Source of the DNA: Diphasiastrum complanatum
Lineage: Eukaryota; Streptophyta; Lycopodiopsida; Lycopodiales; Lycopodiaceae
Length of the DNA: 64,000 bases
Reading direction: 5' to 3'
Assembly: GCA_029204225.1 (NCBI GenBank)
Contig: CM055095.1
Coordinates: 27,512,958 to 27,576,957 of the forward strand
A model generated the notes under the pieces. The model was not told the origin of the DNA and did no database searches. It was given only the letters and a program-made list of their open reading frames with translations. Positions 1 through 14,800 of the stretch are shown piece after piece. How positions within the stretch are numbered: position 1 is the first letter of the stretch; each line of letters starts with the position of its first letter. A program made the position numbers and the translations under genes.

Positions 1-348
1 AAAGTTGAAAATCAGAAGCGACAGGAGCGTACATTTCAAAGAAAGGCCTCTATCACCAGTTAATAAGGTTCTAGGGTTTTACGAAAGCGATATCAAATCT
101 ACGCTTCCCCAAACAAAGATATTTTTTTCAAGTTATGTAATTTTTCAGTACAAAGAGCTGAGCCTCCGACTTGTGGTGTGCCGGCTTCAATGTTAATAAA
201 AAGTGGCCAGTAAATTGAGTACTGTGCCAAGTAGCTTAAATGTACAGTCATTTTAATTGGGAGACACCTTTACTTTAATCTGAAATCTGATGAGGACATC
301 AGATTTTATAAAGGTGGGGTGGATGTTGTTAAGCTACCTTTACAAGCT

Positions 349-475
349 TTACTTCTGGCGCCATCGGCGTCAGCTATGTCCCCGGCGCCAGCAGCGCCCC
401 TGCTGCTCCTGGCGCCAACGGCGCCAGCGCCGCTCCCGGCGCCACTGTGACCAGAATCCAGCCGGCGCCAAGTTC
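349..475. repeat. GGCGCC-rich low-complexity tract
   Basis: Six copies of the palindromic hexamer GGCGCC fall at about 357, 384, 411, 420, 438 and 464, in otherwise AT-rich DNA. The tract lies just upstream of, and probably inside, the gypsy LTR that follows. A comparable but weaker GGCGC-rich stretch occurs in the related LTR near 44.6 kb. Confidence 0.6.
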
Positions 476-559
476 CTATGGCTGAAAATCTTTGATCGGT
501 TCTAGCGGAGTCCAGAGAGCTCAGATCGATGTGCAATCACCTCACACGATCTAGGCATG

Positions 560-1485
560 ATTAAAGGAAGCCTGGGGATCAATAAAATCTAGAGAGAGAA
601 AATGACTTTCTAGAAAGAGAAAATCCTAGAGAGAGAAAAACGTGCTTTACCAACTTGGGTAGAGTGCTTGGTATGAGGGGGGGTGCCGAATCACACCAAT
701 ACTATAGGGGAGTGCGGGTTGCGACTCAGGGCGAGCTCCAACCAAGTCTCAGCCTCCCTTGCTGGAATGTTGTCATGGCTCTTGCCTTGGCATGCTAGCG
801 CCCCGGAGACTAGGGTCGGTCACACACTTGAAATGTAACCTTCTCAGATTTATCAATAAAGTGGGATTTTCCTTAAACTGACTCTGATTACCTTCTGGGT
901 TTCAGTGTTCGGTAAAAGCGCCAGTTGTAAGGCCGCTTTCAAAAATTTTAACTTGGCACATAGCTGAGGGTCGTATCCCGGGATGCCAGCGGTATGCCGT
1001 CGGGACCATTCGGTCCGTGGCGCTAGCGGTATGCTATCGGGACCATTTGGTCCAGGAACTGGTTGTTTCCATATCTGTCGCGGCTTGTGGTTCTGAGTGT
1101 TCCTTGCATGAACGTGAATGGGTTAAGCTCTTGGGGAACGGGCTCTAACCTGTCGACTGAGTTGGATGGCTTGCTTGGGTGGATGTTACCTGTTTATGGC
1201 TGTCCAGTCTGGCGTGGCACCAGGTTGGCTTCCAGCGCTCGTGACGAAGCTTTCAGTTGGTTAAGTCTGATGTAAGTCAGACCGCTTGCTTGGAATGGAT
1301 GGACCCCCGATCTGGCATGGCGCCAGGTTGGATCTCAATGTTGGTTTTCGGAACTTCAAGTTGGTTAAGTCTGATCGTTGTTGGCGAGTTGGCTGCTTGT
1401 ATGTCAAGTGGGTTTGGATGGCAAGAGTTGAAGGCTGGGAAGCTAAGTCGTGGTTCCCGGCTCCCTTTGGGATGCCTGCGCTACA
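560..1485 (+). mobile_element. LTR of a Tat/Athila-like gypsy family (forward)
   Basis: Positions 1029-1485 match the reverse complement of 63466-64000 almost base for base apart from an 84-bp indel. Positions 640-900 resemble the LTR near 44.1-44.8 kb: the same ACGTGCTTTACC and CCGAATCACACC words, then an AATAAA-type signal (near 852). Both good copies break off at the same place (CTACA at 1485 and 63466), so this is the LTR 3' end. The 5' end is not resolved and may lie near 325. No primer-binding site follows at 1486, which fits a solo or orphan LTR. Confidence 0.6.
988..1053 (+). repeat. 37-bp tandem duplication inside the LTR
   Basis: Two units begin AGCGGTATGC and end GGACCATTYGGTCC, 37 bp apart. 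The shared GGACCATTYGGTCC core is itself nearly palindromic. Confidence 0.75.
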
Positions 1486-3272
1486 GCTGCTATGGATGTA
1501 ATGAAAATCATTGAATTTAGAATTCCAAAAAGGGACTGTATATACTTTCTTTTTTTCTTTCTTGCCAATGTGATTATAGACACACTTATAAATACTTTCC
1601 ATTGAGACCAAGTGACCAAAATCCTAGCACAACAGTGAATATAATATGAAGGTGAGATTTTATGACAACCCATAGAAAGCAGCTTCAACAAGCTTGTGAC
1701 TCATAATGTGGAAGTGCTAGCCATTATCCAAGCTCAAAGAAAAAGGAAGTAGAGTTGCCATCTCATTATCTTTCATATGATCCAACCAAACCAGATTTTA
1801 AAAATTAACCATCATGCACAAAGGAGATGCTTGGGATCAAAAGGATGGTAACGGATATTAACTTGTTGCATAATATTTGAAAGAACATGATATTGAAAAC
1901 ATAAAGCATTAGATCTAGCATCTACAAGTAGTTGAGGAAGTGCTGCAACTATAAACAAAGCACCCACACCTCCTATACCTTCAACTTCATTAGTAGATAT
2001 TGCTACAAAAATCACTTTCAATTAATGATCAAATATGAATACAAGGCTACATCATGAGGAACCTGTGATATGAATGATTCCAATTTTTTTGAAATGAAAT
2101 TGTTTACCAACATTCTATCAAGCATATTGGATATCTCCTTTGGATAACTCCTATGTCTTGCACCTCAAGCTAAGGGGGTGTTGGCTTAATGAAAATGTTG
2201 AAACAACGGGCCTTGGAAATCTATCTATTGCACTCAATATGAAGACGCCAACAATGTCTTTAACATTGGAGCATCTTGGGAAAGTGAACAACATAACATC
2301 ACTCTTCCAATAAAACATAAATTATATGAGGAGAAGGCCACAAGGATAAATGGAAGATTGGGAGTGAATCTCATCTCCACAAAGATGTATGAGAAATGGG
2401 ACCCACAAAGTCTCAAAGTTGCCACATTTTCCATCAAGCTAGATGACAAAAAATCTTGTATGTGCCAGGAAGGGAATAGTGCAAGGGTGCACTTTTTCAT
2501 CACATTCATGGTGATGAATCTTATAAACTCACCTATTGGTTATTAGATATTATTGGGCTGACTTTATCATGAGTTGTGCAAAAAATGCTGAGATAAATAG
2601 GCTACTTGTACGTAAAACTACTATAATTAAATTCTACAGCTCCATATTAACACTTTATTGATTAAAAACAATTGGAATGTAAAAAAAATAGAAACAATAT
2701 TCTAGTTGAAAAAAAATAGAGAGCCAAAGGCACAATTCTTGATGGGTTGTTTCTCTCACCAAGAAGAAAAATGAGGAAACCTAATAAATTGCTTAATAAA
2801 AAAGAACTGCAAAAATGTTGTTTTAACAAAATAATGATGAAATACTTCTCTCTCAATGCATGCCTATATTAGAAACTTATGATGATATCGTATTTCAATT
2901 CTTTCAAGCTATAAATTATTTTACTAAAAATTGAAAGAACGATGATACGTAATTGATGTTAGGCTTAGATTAGACATTTAAAATTGCAACAAGAATCACT
3001 ATCAGAAAGCTAAATGTGAACAAACTATAAGCATGAACTGATAAAAAAAACTTGTAGAAAAATGAGCTTAAATGTGATGTTTTGACACTAAGTTAGGTCA
3101 TTAACATTGTATTCTGGCGCAGGTACAAATTTTAGGATCATAACATGGTTTTCATTGTTTTGGGATCTCAAGATCTTGACCCCTAGTTAGGGTGGATCAA
3201 GTGGATATTTAGGTTAGATGTTAGGGTTAGGATTTGATGAATGCATAGAAACCCTAATATGCTCGGAACCGA
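1486..3272. other. Intergenic, no supported gene; possible copia 3' relic
   Basis: AT-rich sequence with no convincing long frame. Near 2085-2190 a short forward frame reads like the end of a copia RNase H, followed by a purine run and TGTTGG (2165-2185) that could be a polypurine tract and LTR start. This is weak and only suggestive. Confidence 0.3.
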
Positions 3273-3302
3273 GCTCTCTCTCTCTCTCTATATATATATA
3301 TG
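3273..3302. repeat. Compound (CT)n(TA)n microsatellite
   Basis: A short CT run passes directly into TA repeats. Confidence 0.9.
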
Positions 3303-4488
<1,186 letters not shown>

Positions 4489-4524
4489 CACTCTCCTCCA
4501 TGCCTGCCTATGTACCCGAAACCA

Positions 4525-4800
4525 TACATGCAGCGAATCGCGATTCGCTGCAAAGAATCGTTTTCAAGAATCGTTAAAAAAAATAATAATATTTGTGCAT
4601 TTCGGGTCTGGGAGGGAGAGGGAGAATCAGAGAGCCAGGGAGTTAATACACCTAAACTGGACCATCCTGCACCCGAAACAGTCGGCAAACTACACAGTCA
4701 TAATGCTCTCAATAAGCTTTCATCTGATACCCATATTGCCTAAAAAAAATTGATTCTGCACGATTCTATGAAAAACCCGAAACGCGATTCAGAATCTTGA
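4525..4800. mobile_element. MITE-like unit with GAATCG-rich inverted ends
   Basis: The left end carries a perfect 24-bp palindrome (4529-4552; half-site TGCAGCGAATCG) followed by two AGAATCGTT words and an A-run. The reverse complement of the right end (about 4740-4800) repeats the order GAATCGCG..TTTCG..AGAATCGT..A/T-run. The ends can therefore be aligned as imperfect 50-bp inverted repeats around a 170-bp core. No target-site duplication was found and no coding capacity is present. Confidence 0.4.
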
Positions 4801-5049
4801 TGCATCTTTGCCCCAAACTGTGATTAGCTAAAACATGTACAAACTCTGATGTGTGTGTAATATTTTTTCGTTGCTGAAACACCTCTAAATATCAGCACTC
4901 CCAAAACTGAATGTCTTTCCTTCTTTTATCTTGTATCTGAACGTCTTCTTTATTCAATCCACAAGTGAAACATCACGATTAGTTTTACTTTCTTTAGGAG
5001 CTCCTAAGCACACGATGTTGAAAATTGCTGCTTAAGGATCACAATTATA

Positions 5050-5455
5050 AAGCTTGATGTGAGACACGATATCTTTGTCAGAGGGTGAGAGTTACGTGCG
5101 TAGGCGAAAGATAAGAGTTTTGAGTGCACAACATACAACAACTGGCCCATCGAGGACGTCTTCGATTGCAAAAGACAACGTCAAAGGACGGTAGGACCAC
5201 AGCTGCAAGATTAAACTTATAGCCAATTGCCATTTACTCCGCAGTTCTTGAGCCCAAAGTTGGGGAAGCTTTCGAGAGGCCGCGCTAGCTTATGACGACA
5301 ACGAGATCCTTGCCAAATGTTGAGAGTCGCATTCGTGACAGTTCTGCTGATCTTATCCGCTTTGCGAAACCCATAAGATAGCTTTCTCGTGTATCCATCA
5401 CCCTTTTCAAAGACCTCCAACGACTCAAGCTACAGTTATGGCAGTTACCTGAGTA
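5050..5455 (+). repeat. Diverged dispersed repeat, copy 1
   Basis: Colinear with 11558-11906 on the same strand. Shared blocks in order include AGGACCAC, AACGAGATYCTTG, TTCTGCTGATCTTATC and TATGGCAGTTACC, separated by indels. No frame is conserved between copies, so this looks like non-coding or regulatory duplicated DNA or an uncharacterised non-autonomous element. Confidence 0.6.
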
Positions 5456-7265
<1,810 letters not shown>

Positions 7266-7806
7266 GTAAATCATTTATTATATTCTTGCTAGTGTTTTTG
7301 TGATGAGATGATTATTGATTGTGTTTGTGGGATAAAGTGCCTTCTTGTTGATCCACGTCTTTGTAGATAATCATTGTTATCTTTCATAGCTTTAACTGGC
7401 ATGTGACGAGAAAACATCTCTACGGCTCCTCATTGCAACAAAGAATCTCGATAAATTTGACACCCGACATCTCTCCATAAAAGAATCTTGATAAATTTGA
7501 TGCCATTGTCGGGAAGCCAAATGGTTCTCAAAGGTTTCTAGTCTTATTACAATTTTATTTTTGTGTATATGTAGTCTAGTTTTGTTAATTTCTTGTTATT
7601 TGATCTCTCTTGTTGTTTGTTTTTGTTCATGGTGAAGGCGTTTGTGGGATTGCATACTTGCTAAATTCACCCACCCATTAAGTTCAAAAGCTAAAAAAAT
7701 CTAAGTTTGGATGAATAATGTCATTGGTGGCAACCAAAAAACGAAAAATACTAATTTTTCAAAACATCAGTTCTTGCTCTCCCAATGTACTTGTTGTTCC
7801 TACTGA

Positions 7807-8250
7807 TTGAATGACCCTGCCACTTTCACAGAAGGTTTAGTAGACCAAAATCTATTGTTTGACAAAGTTGATAGTACAATCTTTTATGTTCTCCCCATGC
7901 CTTCACTGAGCCTACTACTTCAAAATATGACGTCCTCACTTTCACAAAAGCCTCGGCACACCAAAATCCACCTTTTGAAAAAGTTGAGAATACAACATTT
8001 TTGGCTCACCCTGTGACGTCATCAAGCCATATTGTGTCAACATCTGACTTTCATAGAACCTTGACACACCAAAATCTATCTTCTAAAAAAGATAGGTATA
8101 CAATGTGACCTCATCGAGCTACTATCTCAAAATCTGACATTGCCACTTTCATAAAAGCCATGGCACACCAAAATCTCCCTTCTGAAAAAGTTGAGAGTAC
8201 AATCTTTTCTCCGAGTACAAATTAGATGAGGCACTTTCTGACCTTGCCAA
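7807..8250 (+). repeat. Minisatellite, four diverged units of about 97-120 bp
   Basis: Each unit has the order TGAC..CACTTTCA..AAGCCTTGG..CACACCAAAATC..AAAAAGTTGAGAGTACAATC. Starts are near 7807, 7927, 8040 and 8136. Units differ by substitutions and small indels. A further weak unit may extend toward 8300. It lies just upstream of a CACTA terminus and might belong to the same or an older element. Confidence 0.8.
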
Positions 8251-8489
8251 ACTTGAAAATTGCAAACTTGACCTCGCCTACCTATATAAGATCTTCGGAT
8301 TGTATTTATTCTTTAGTAGAAATGGCAAGTTCAAATTCCCATCTAGTCATCTCGATGAATACAACTTCCAAAAATCATTGTTTGTATTCGCCAGTCCTAT
8401 AGGTTGCAAATCTAACCTCGCTAGCTTGGAAGGACACTTAGGTTTATTAGAATTATCAGTTACTAGAAGCGTGAATACACTTTTGAAAA

Positions 8490-10068
8490 CACTACAACAA
8501 GATACGTGAATTTTGACATGTGCTTTCAACGAATTTTCAAAAAAAATAAAGTCTATCAGAATCTGACACGTTGAATTCTGATAGATCTTTCAAATCAATT
8601 TCAACAATGTTCGACGATGCACAGTAATCTATTTTTAAATTGAATGTCGAATTTCGACACCACCAATAGACGTCAAAATCTGACATCCAAGGTGGCAGTC
8701 GCGTGGCAAATTTTTTCAAGGTGGCATCTGATGTGGATGTTGGATTCTGATATAATCTATGTTTCATCGAATTATGACGTCCACATCAATGATCCACAAC
8801 CCTTGGTGATTTGATGTTTTTAACTTTTGACAGGGATGTCTGAATCTGATGGATAAATTATCTGTTGGATTCCAACACTATATTCATTTTCCTCCCGCGA
8901 ATGCTATTTTTTATTTACTTTTGATTTTAGATAGTTTGGAGTGACTTGGGAGTGACCTCTGGAGTGAATTTGGACCTCTTTAGATCTCCTTGCTTGCTTG
9001 TTTACAAGTTGGTAACTTTTGATGATGGTTTTTTGGTTACGTTTTTTGTTGTGATTTTTTTGTTATAGTTTGTTTTAATTATGATTTTTTGATTTTGAAT
9101 TGTGACAGAAAGAGAGAGGGAATTTTATGTTGAGCATGGGTCCCCTCTCGACCTATGTTGAGCATAGGTTGAGAGTAAACCTATGCATTGGTCTTCTTTT
9201 GACCCATGCTCAACATAAGGTGAGTGCCGACCTGAGCTACGCATGGGTCAAAAGAAGACCTATGCTCAACATAAGTTGAGAGTGGACTTATGTTGAGCAT
9301 AGGTCCTCTCTCGACCTATGCTTGAGAGTAAACTTATGCTCAACATAGGTCAAAAGAGGACCCATGCTGAGCATAGGTACTCTTCTTTTGACCCATGCTC
9401 TCTCGACTTATGCTAAGCATGGGTTGAGAGAAAAAATACGATTCAAAGTAGAAATTAAAAATTGAAATATTTAAAAACTCAAGACTGCAAAGAAGACTTA
9501 ATGAAAGGTATTCTTTGCTTCAAGAAAAATTTGTGATGTGCTAGTTCCTTAACAAATGCTGAGCATAAAAGGACGGTTGCACGTATGTGATATCAATAAA
9601 ATATGAGGAAAGTAAACGCAAGCCAAAGAGCATGAACTGAGCAAGCGAGGAGGCAAAGGTTAGTTATGGCATGCAGTGGGCTCTTAAATACTATACAGGA
9701 GGTGGGTGGGTTCCATGATCCCTAAAGTTTTTACAATGGCCATGGATATCTCAATCTTTGGGCTTCTTGTCTCTATCTAAGACATGGCCACTCCAATTCA
9801 TACAGTCACTCATTTCTTTCATGATATGCTTCCATCATTTGGAGGGTCTAGCTTGAGAACTATTGGTTTGATTCTCCGTTCCTCATAAATCAAGAAGAAC
9901 TAAAGGCAATTCTACCCACAATCAGTGAAATTTGTGGTCTTCCAGGATACTCCAAAATATCCTTGATAAGATTCGATCCCAACAATGGAACCAAAGATGA
10001 GCTAGGGGTGAGCTTCTATTCCCTAAGCTATTGAACATGGTCGAGATTTTCCCAAAGACGTTGTAGTG
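8490..10068 (+). mobile_element. Candidate non-autonomous CACTA (En/Spm-like) element
   Basis: The left end reads CACTACAACAAGA, the start expected of plant CACTA elements. The right end reads ACGTTGTAGTG, an inverted match over CACTACAAC. Both ends are flanked by AAA (8487-8489 and 10069-10071), matching the 3-bp duplication typical of this superfamily. The first 600 bp resemble the segment starting at 21056, which has the same terminus. No transposase frame is visible, and internal DNA contains a hairpin-motif array. The right terminus is short, so the pairing is provisional. Confidence 0.45.
9127..9430. repeat. Array of hairpin motifs (ACCTATG-TTGAG-CATAGGT type)
   Basis: At least seven near-complete copies start near 9151, 9202, 9258, 9287, 9332, 9360 and 9407, with partial copies between. 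Each has a 6-7-bp stem around a 5-bp TTGAG/CTCAA loop; the 9151 copy is a perfect stem. Copies occur in both loop orientations, and the spacers are also inverted variants of each other (GTTGAGAG versus CTCTCGAC, and AAAAGAGGAC types). Subterminal transposase-binding repeats of a CACTA element are one explanation. Confidence 0.85.
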
Positions 10069-10442
10069 AAAATGAACAAATTAAACACATATGAATCACA
10101 TCCTACAAGTATATGTGACATTAAAACCATTCACTGATAAGTTCAAACTAAATTTCTCATCATCAGTCAACAAATTGAAAAGCCTTATCAAATAAAAAAA
10201 TAGTTGATGTGTGTCTCTATCGTAGTTGCAGACATTGTTTCACAATTACATTGAATATAAATTTCAAACTAATCTCGCCCTTTCACTCTTCCTATCAATT
10301 CTATCTATCCTTATAGTCTTAATTAGGCATGGTAAATTCTTCTGGTTATCATAGATGTTCTAGAAGAATGATAAACATTATTTGTCTTTAAATTTATATT
10401 GAGATCACTAATCGATTCTACAAAAGTAGAAAAACTTGTTGT

Positions 10443-10443
<1 letters not shown>

Positions 10444-10491
<48 letters not shown>
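10444..10491. repeat. (CT)n microsatellite
   Basis: A 48-bp CT run. Confidence 0.98.
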
Positions 10492-10492
<1 letters not shown>

Positions 10493-10980
10493 TCATGGTC
10501 AGGTATTTCTTTTTTTTTTTCTCCCATAAATTACCATATGTAGTAACTTTAGGGCTTGCTTTTCCCCTTGAGTGCTGCAGTACTAATGGTCTTATGAGTT
10601 AATTTTTTCTACCCAAGCATGACACGCTTGTTGCTTGCATAACTATTTGTTTTGAGAATCCTCTATGATGTTGGAGACATCATGATGAGATATTTCGAGC
10701 CACGTCAATTGTTGTCAATTGTTGGTCGAGGGTGTGGCCCTCCCTGCCTGCACCACTATCACAATTAGAGGTACATTGATCTTGGTGTCACTAAATTAAT
10801 GTATGCCTCTAATCTAATAGCACAGATGGACATTCACTTTTTTCAGTGTAACTCGAAGCCTATTGTGTAAAGTTGAGCAAATTTTGCTTCATTCTTATCC
10901 AAAATGGGCATTAAATGTATCTTAAAAAAAGATTTTAGCATATCTTATTCAATAGATCTGTGTAGTGAATTCGTCAAAAT
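10492..10980. other. Intergenic, nothing recognised
   Basis: No coding or structural feature that I can support. It ends at the left target-site duplication of the SINE. Confidence 0.5.
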
Positions 10981-10990
10981 ACCTACAAAC

Positions 10991-11149
10991 GTCAATTGCA
11001 ATGGAGTGTGTGGGTAGAGTTGTTCATTGTGCCCAGCCAGGGGCAGGCTCGATTCCCAACTGCTGCAAAGTGACATCTTTGGGGCTTACCCCTTCCTTTG
11101 CGTTGTTGTATATAACCGACCACTAGTAAATTAACACATTGCAAAAAAA
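10991..11149 (+). mobile_element. tRNA-derived SINE with target-site duplication
   Basis: Flanked by a perfect 10-bp direct repeat ACCTACAAAC (10981-10990 and 11150-11159) and ending in a run of A. The 5' half has RNA polymerase III-type internal promoter elements: an A-box-like TGGGTAGAGTTG (from 11011) and a B-box-like GGCTCGATTCC (11046-11056). Length 159 bp. No coding capacity; mobilisation would depend on a LINE reverse transcriptase in trans. Confidence 0.8.
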
Positions 11150-11557
11150 ACCTACAAACACTAACAAATCTTCATCTAACTTGTCATGATTTACGTTGAA
11201 GGTGAGATTATTAGAATAGAATTTGCCTCATAATGAATTTCTATATTAGCTCAAAAATTATGAGAGAAACCAGTTTACTCCCGGCATACACAAGCAAGCT
11301 CCAAACGATGTTTGGGCCAAGCACTACTCTGGTTGGTGATGTAACCTAGTGGTGCTGCCACCGTCACCACCAAGAAGGTAAATGTATAGCTTTTCCAAAA
11401 CCAATAGAAAAATCAACAAATCAACATTGTTGTGGAACCGGCACAAAAACCAAACCAACTCCCTCCATTCCAAAGGAGAGCCTTGCTCAATCCACATTAC
11501 TTATTCCCCACTCACTCAGCCTGCTACGACTGTTATTGATGGGTACGAATCACGTTT

Positions 11558-11906
11558 TTCAGTTTAATGTGAAGCACAGCACATGCCTAGGATGGTCAGC
11601 TTGCGTAGTAGAAAGACGAGTTTAAGTCCAGCATGTTATAGCAATGATAATACAAGACGTGACTGCTTCAATTGCAAATAACGCAAGGGGGTGGGGAGGA
11701 CCACTGCTGCCACAAACCCATAAGGCTTTGAAAAGTTGGCGGTGAGTCATGATAACGAGATTCTTGAGTCATATTCATGACCGTTCTGCTGATCTTATCT
11801 TATACGTCTGTAGATAACGTTCGCATGTATCTGTCCCATGCATGCCAAAAGCTAATTTCTATGATTTAATCCGCGATCAAGGTGCAGCTATGGCAGTTAC
11901 CAGCAG
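11558..11906 (+). repeat. Diverged dispersed repeat, copy 2
   Basis: Partner of 5050-5455, same orientation, 6.5 kb away. The most conserved block is the one around TTCTGCTGATCTTATC, then GCAGTTACC at the right end. Function unknown. Confidence 0.6.
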
Positions 11907-13239
11907 GTGGGGTGGGGTGGAATCAGTCAGGAAACAGATCCAATCGCTCGTCAACAGGCGTACAGAAATTGATTAAGAGCTCATCAAGTTGCCACAGATA
12001 ACATCACAACTGCACCACAATAATTTGACTCGCAGAATCAGAGAAGAAAGGCATTCATATCTGGGAGTTATAATCCTACCCGTGACAGTAATTGATACGT
12101 GTATTATATGGTAATTCTTTTAATCTCATCTTTTGTTATTTGGCTTTGCACACACGTATCATCTACTATAGCCAACACCTCAACATTGACTTTTGCACAA
12201 ATGACATTGACCAACTTGAACATATAATATTGCGAGGGCTGAAAAATTGCGAGTGAATATTTGTCAGTTATGTACTTTGTTTTTGAGTCATTGGATTACT
12301 CACATTCACAGTAGGCTCAGTAGAGCATTTCAGTTGAAAGCATCTTGAACATGTAAAATGGACATACCAAGTCTATCTTAGACCGATTACAAACCGAACC
12401 AAAAATAGAGGTCCACATTGAACACTTTAGTAAAAAAACTGACAATCCAATGAAAAAACAACTAGCTTTAGAATATCCTAAGTCAAACCCTTTGAGGAAT
12501 GTGTTGCTACTAAGACCACTGCTGGTGAGATACAAACTATTTTATCGCATATGAAGACAATTTGTGTGGGGACTAAAGCAAGAAGAGGTAAAAGCATGCA
12601 ATATAGTGTGGATCGTGGCTTTGCTTGACTTTCCGACAGGATTTATCCCGGATGGTTTTACTAGAAGGGTGCCTATTTGGAATATTCTTGATGATAGATT
12701 GCTGGAGGCATCCATGCAAGTCACCTTGCAATTGTTGACGATGATGGTTTGGTAGTATCTTGGGAGTGCCAGAGATACTTGCATTCGTTAGAGCTGCTAA
12801 AAAGACTGGACTGAAGGTGGTACGTCATGCCATAATACGGGGGGTGGATAAATTTGGCATCACATCAATTGCTTTTTTAAAGTGTTAATGTTTTCTTTAT
12901 GAAGCACAATAAGATCAATCTCTTGATATTCCTTTAGAAAATTATACTCCTTGATCAAAAACATACTTTCGTATATCTCAGATTCTCATTCATTGTAATC
13001 CCCCTTTTGCATTGCATCTTTTATGCAAAAAGATTTATCAAAAGAAGTAATGAAAGCAAAGTTTGTATTTTCATTCACTTGTTTACGTTTCATCATCGGT
13101 GAGTCTTGATGGCTTTGTCCTCATTCTAAAGGTACCATTCCAAAGCTAGGTTAGGCATATGACTTAGAAAAGAGTATCCTATGATTTTGGCACGTGTGAC
13201 ATCCCACAACATGGCCTCAATGCAATTTACAATTGAAAA
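11907..13239. other. Intergenic, no supported gene
   Basis: AT-rich. A 63-codon forward frame at 12564-12755 has a plausible composition but no recognisable motif and no flanking splice or promoter support. Confidence 0.4.
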
Positions 13240-14115
13240 AATCAAACTAGCTTGTGTAATTTTAACAGAGGCATCTACAACATCTTCATCCAAAGATCCA
13301 CCAATATCATCAAAAATGTTAGGACCAACATCACCATCATCAAAGATAACATCCCTACTTGACCTTAGGCACTTGATAAGTTTATGATGAATTGTTTTTC
13401 CATTGCATTCTTGAATTTGACAAACACATCAAAGACTTCATCCTTGTTTTTTGGAAGTTAGACCCATTTATATCTACTAAAATCATCAATAAACTTGCAT
13501 ACATCTGAGCTCCTTTTCTAGGTGTACTAGTAGAATGAATATCAAAATGTACACGTAGAAAAGACATGTCACATCTTTAACTGGAACTAGTGTAAGGCAA
13601 CCTATGTGACTTTGACAAAGCACAATGCTTAAAGAGACTTTGGAAGACCAAAAGCTATTTTCCTTTTTCCATTACCTCCAATGCTTTGAAATTGGGATGT
13701 CCGGGCCAACCTCTTGTGCCACATCTCTTGATTTCACATTCGCTCCTTTGCCACAAAACCATCCTGGTTAGCAATAACACAAGCATCAAATTTATATGAT
13801 TTGCCTTGTCTTTTTCCCTCTTGCAATCAAAGTCTCTCTTTTAGTTATCAAACAAGAGTCACCAACAAACTCAATTCAATACCCTTGTCACCATTTGACT
13901 CACACTTAGAAGATTCTTAGTCATGGAAGAAATGAACAAACATTCTCTAAATTAACATTCCTATCAATAGAGAGAGAGAAATAGGAATTGTTCCAATGCC
14001 CTTTATGGTGTGAAACAATTAGATCCAAATGTGTCATAAATGAATTTAGTATGTTCTTTGGCTCAATTGGGTGCACATCACACAAGATCAACAATGTAGA
14101 AAATTTCCATTCTAG
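13240..14115 (-). pseudogene. Copia protease/integrase relic
   Basis: On the reverse strand, from high to low coordinates: a frame ending in the copia signature MTKNLLSVSQMV (about 13920-13880), then a pre-integrase zinc-binding region readable as MWHKRL and HPNFKALEVMEKGK in adjacent frames (about 13730-13650), CALSKSHR, an integrase-core start with FIDDFSRYKWV (about 13500), and after a deletion a RDVIFDDGDVGP-type integrase end (about 13340). Several frameshifts and stops. No LTRs assigned. Same superfamily as the 35-kb element, but a different, older copy. Confidence 0.75.
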
Positions 14116-14689
14116 CATTCTAGTTTAGGTAAAATCATGAAAAATACACATTGAATCATAAAATCCAAGTGCCAACTGTCCATGTTCATACTACAGTAGC
14201 TATACAATAGTCCTCAGACATGTGAAATCATTTCGTACAAGTTTAGATGCATTCTGCACACTAAAATCACCAAGATCAAGAGAGGAGAGATAGAAGAAGA
14301 CAAGAGGATAGAAGAAAAAGGCTCTTTAAAAGTGAAGAGAACATTTGATAAGTTTTTCCATGCAGGTACAACTATTTATAGCAAATAATCCATCTTCAAG
14401 ATCTACTTGACACAAAAAAAATGACCATGAATTCACCAAAAATTGACAATCTCCAAACATTGGCACTAAGTAGCTCAACACTTGAGAACTTAGACATGGA
14501 TGAGTGATATAATGAGCCTCCAATAGATTCATTTCCATCAACAAAACCAGCCAAGAATTCTAGTACAAATCCAACATCAAAATGATGCTCACCAATGTAG
14601 CTAGTTTTACAAATGAAAAGCACCATTCACTTTTGATGTTAGGCAAGTATAACCAAGTAAACACAATATCATGGAAGGACTCGTGTATA

Positions 14690-14800
14690 AGGCCAAAGAT
14701 CTGTAATAAAATACGAGTGTAAAAGCGTCTCACATGAATAGTCTCAAACACCCTATTATAGTAGTGTAAATGTAAAAAGATCTTTGTGTTGTCCTTGTGC
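14690..14800 (+). repeat. Direct repeat, left copy
   Basis: About 105 bp colinear with 16275-16378: shared ATAAGG, CATGRATAG, CTCAAA, CTATTATRGTA and TATAAATG/TGTAAATG blocks, ending in CTSTGTGTTG. It may be what is left of a terminal repeat. Confidence 0.55.

Noticed and set aside
12564-12755. Forward 63-codon frame with GFIPDGFTRRVPIWN
   Set aside because: Overlapped by an equally long reverse frame and lacks any family similarity or gene context.
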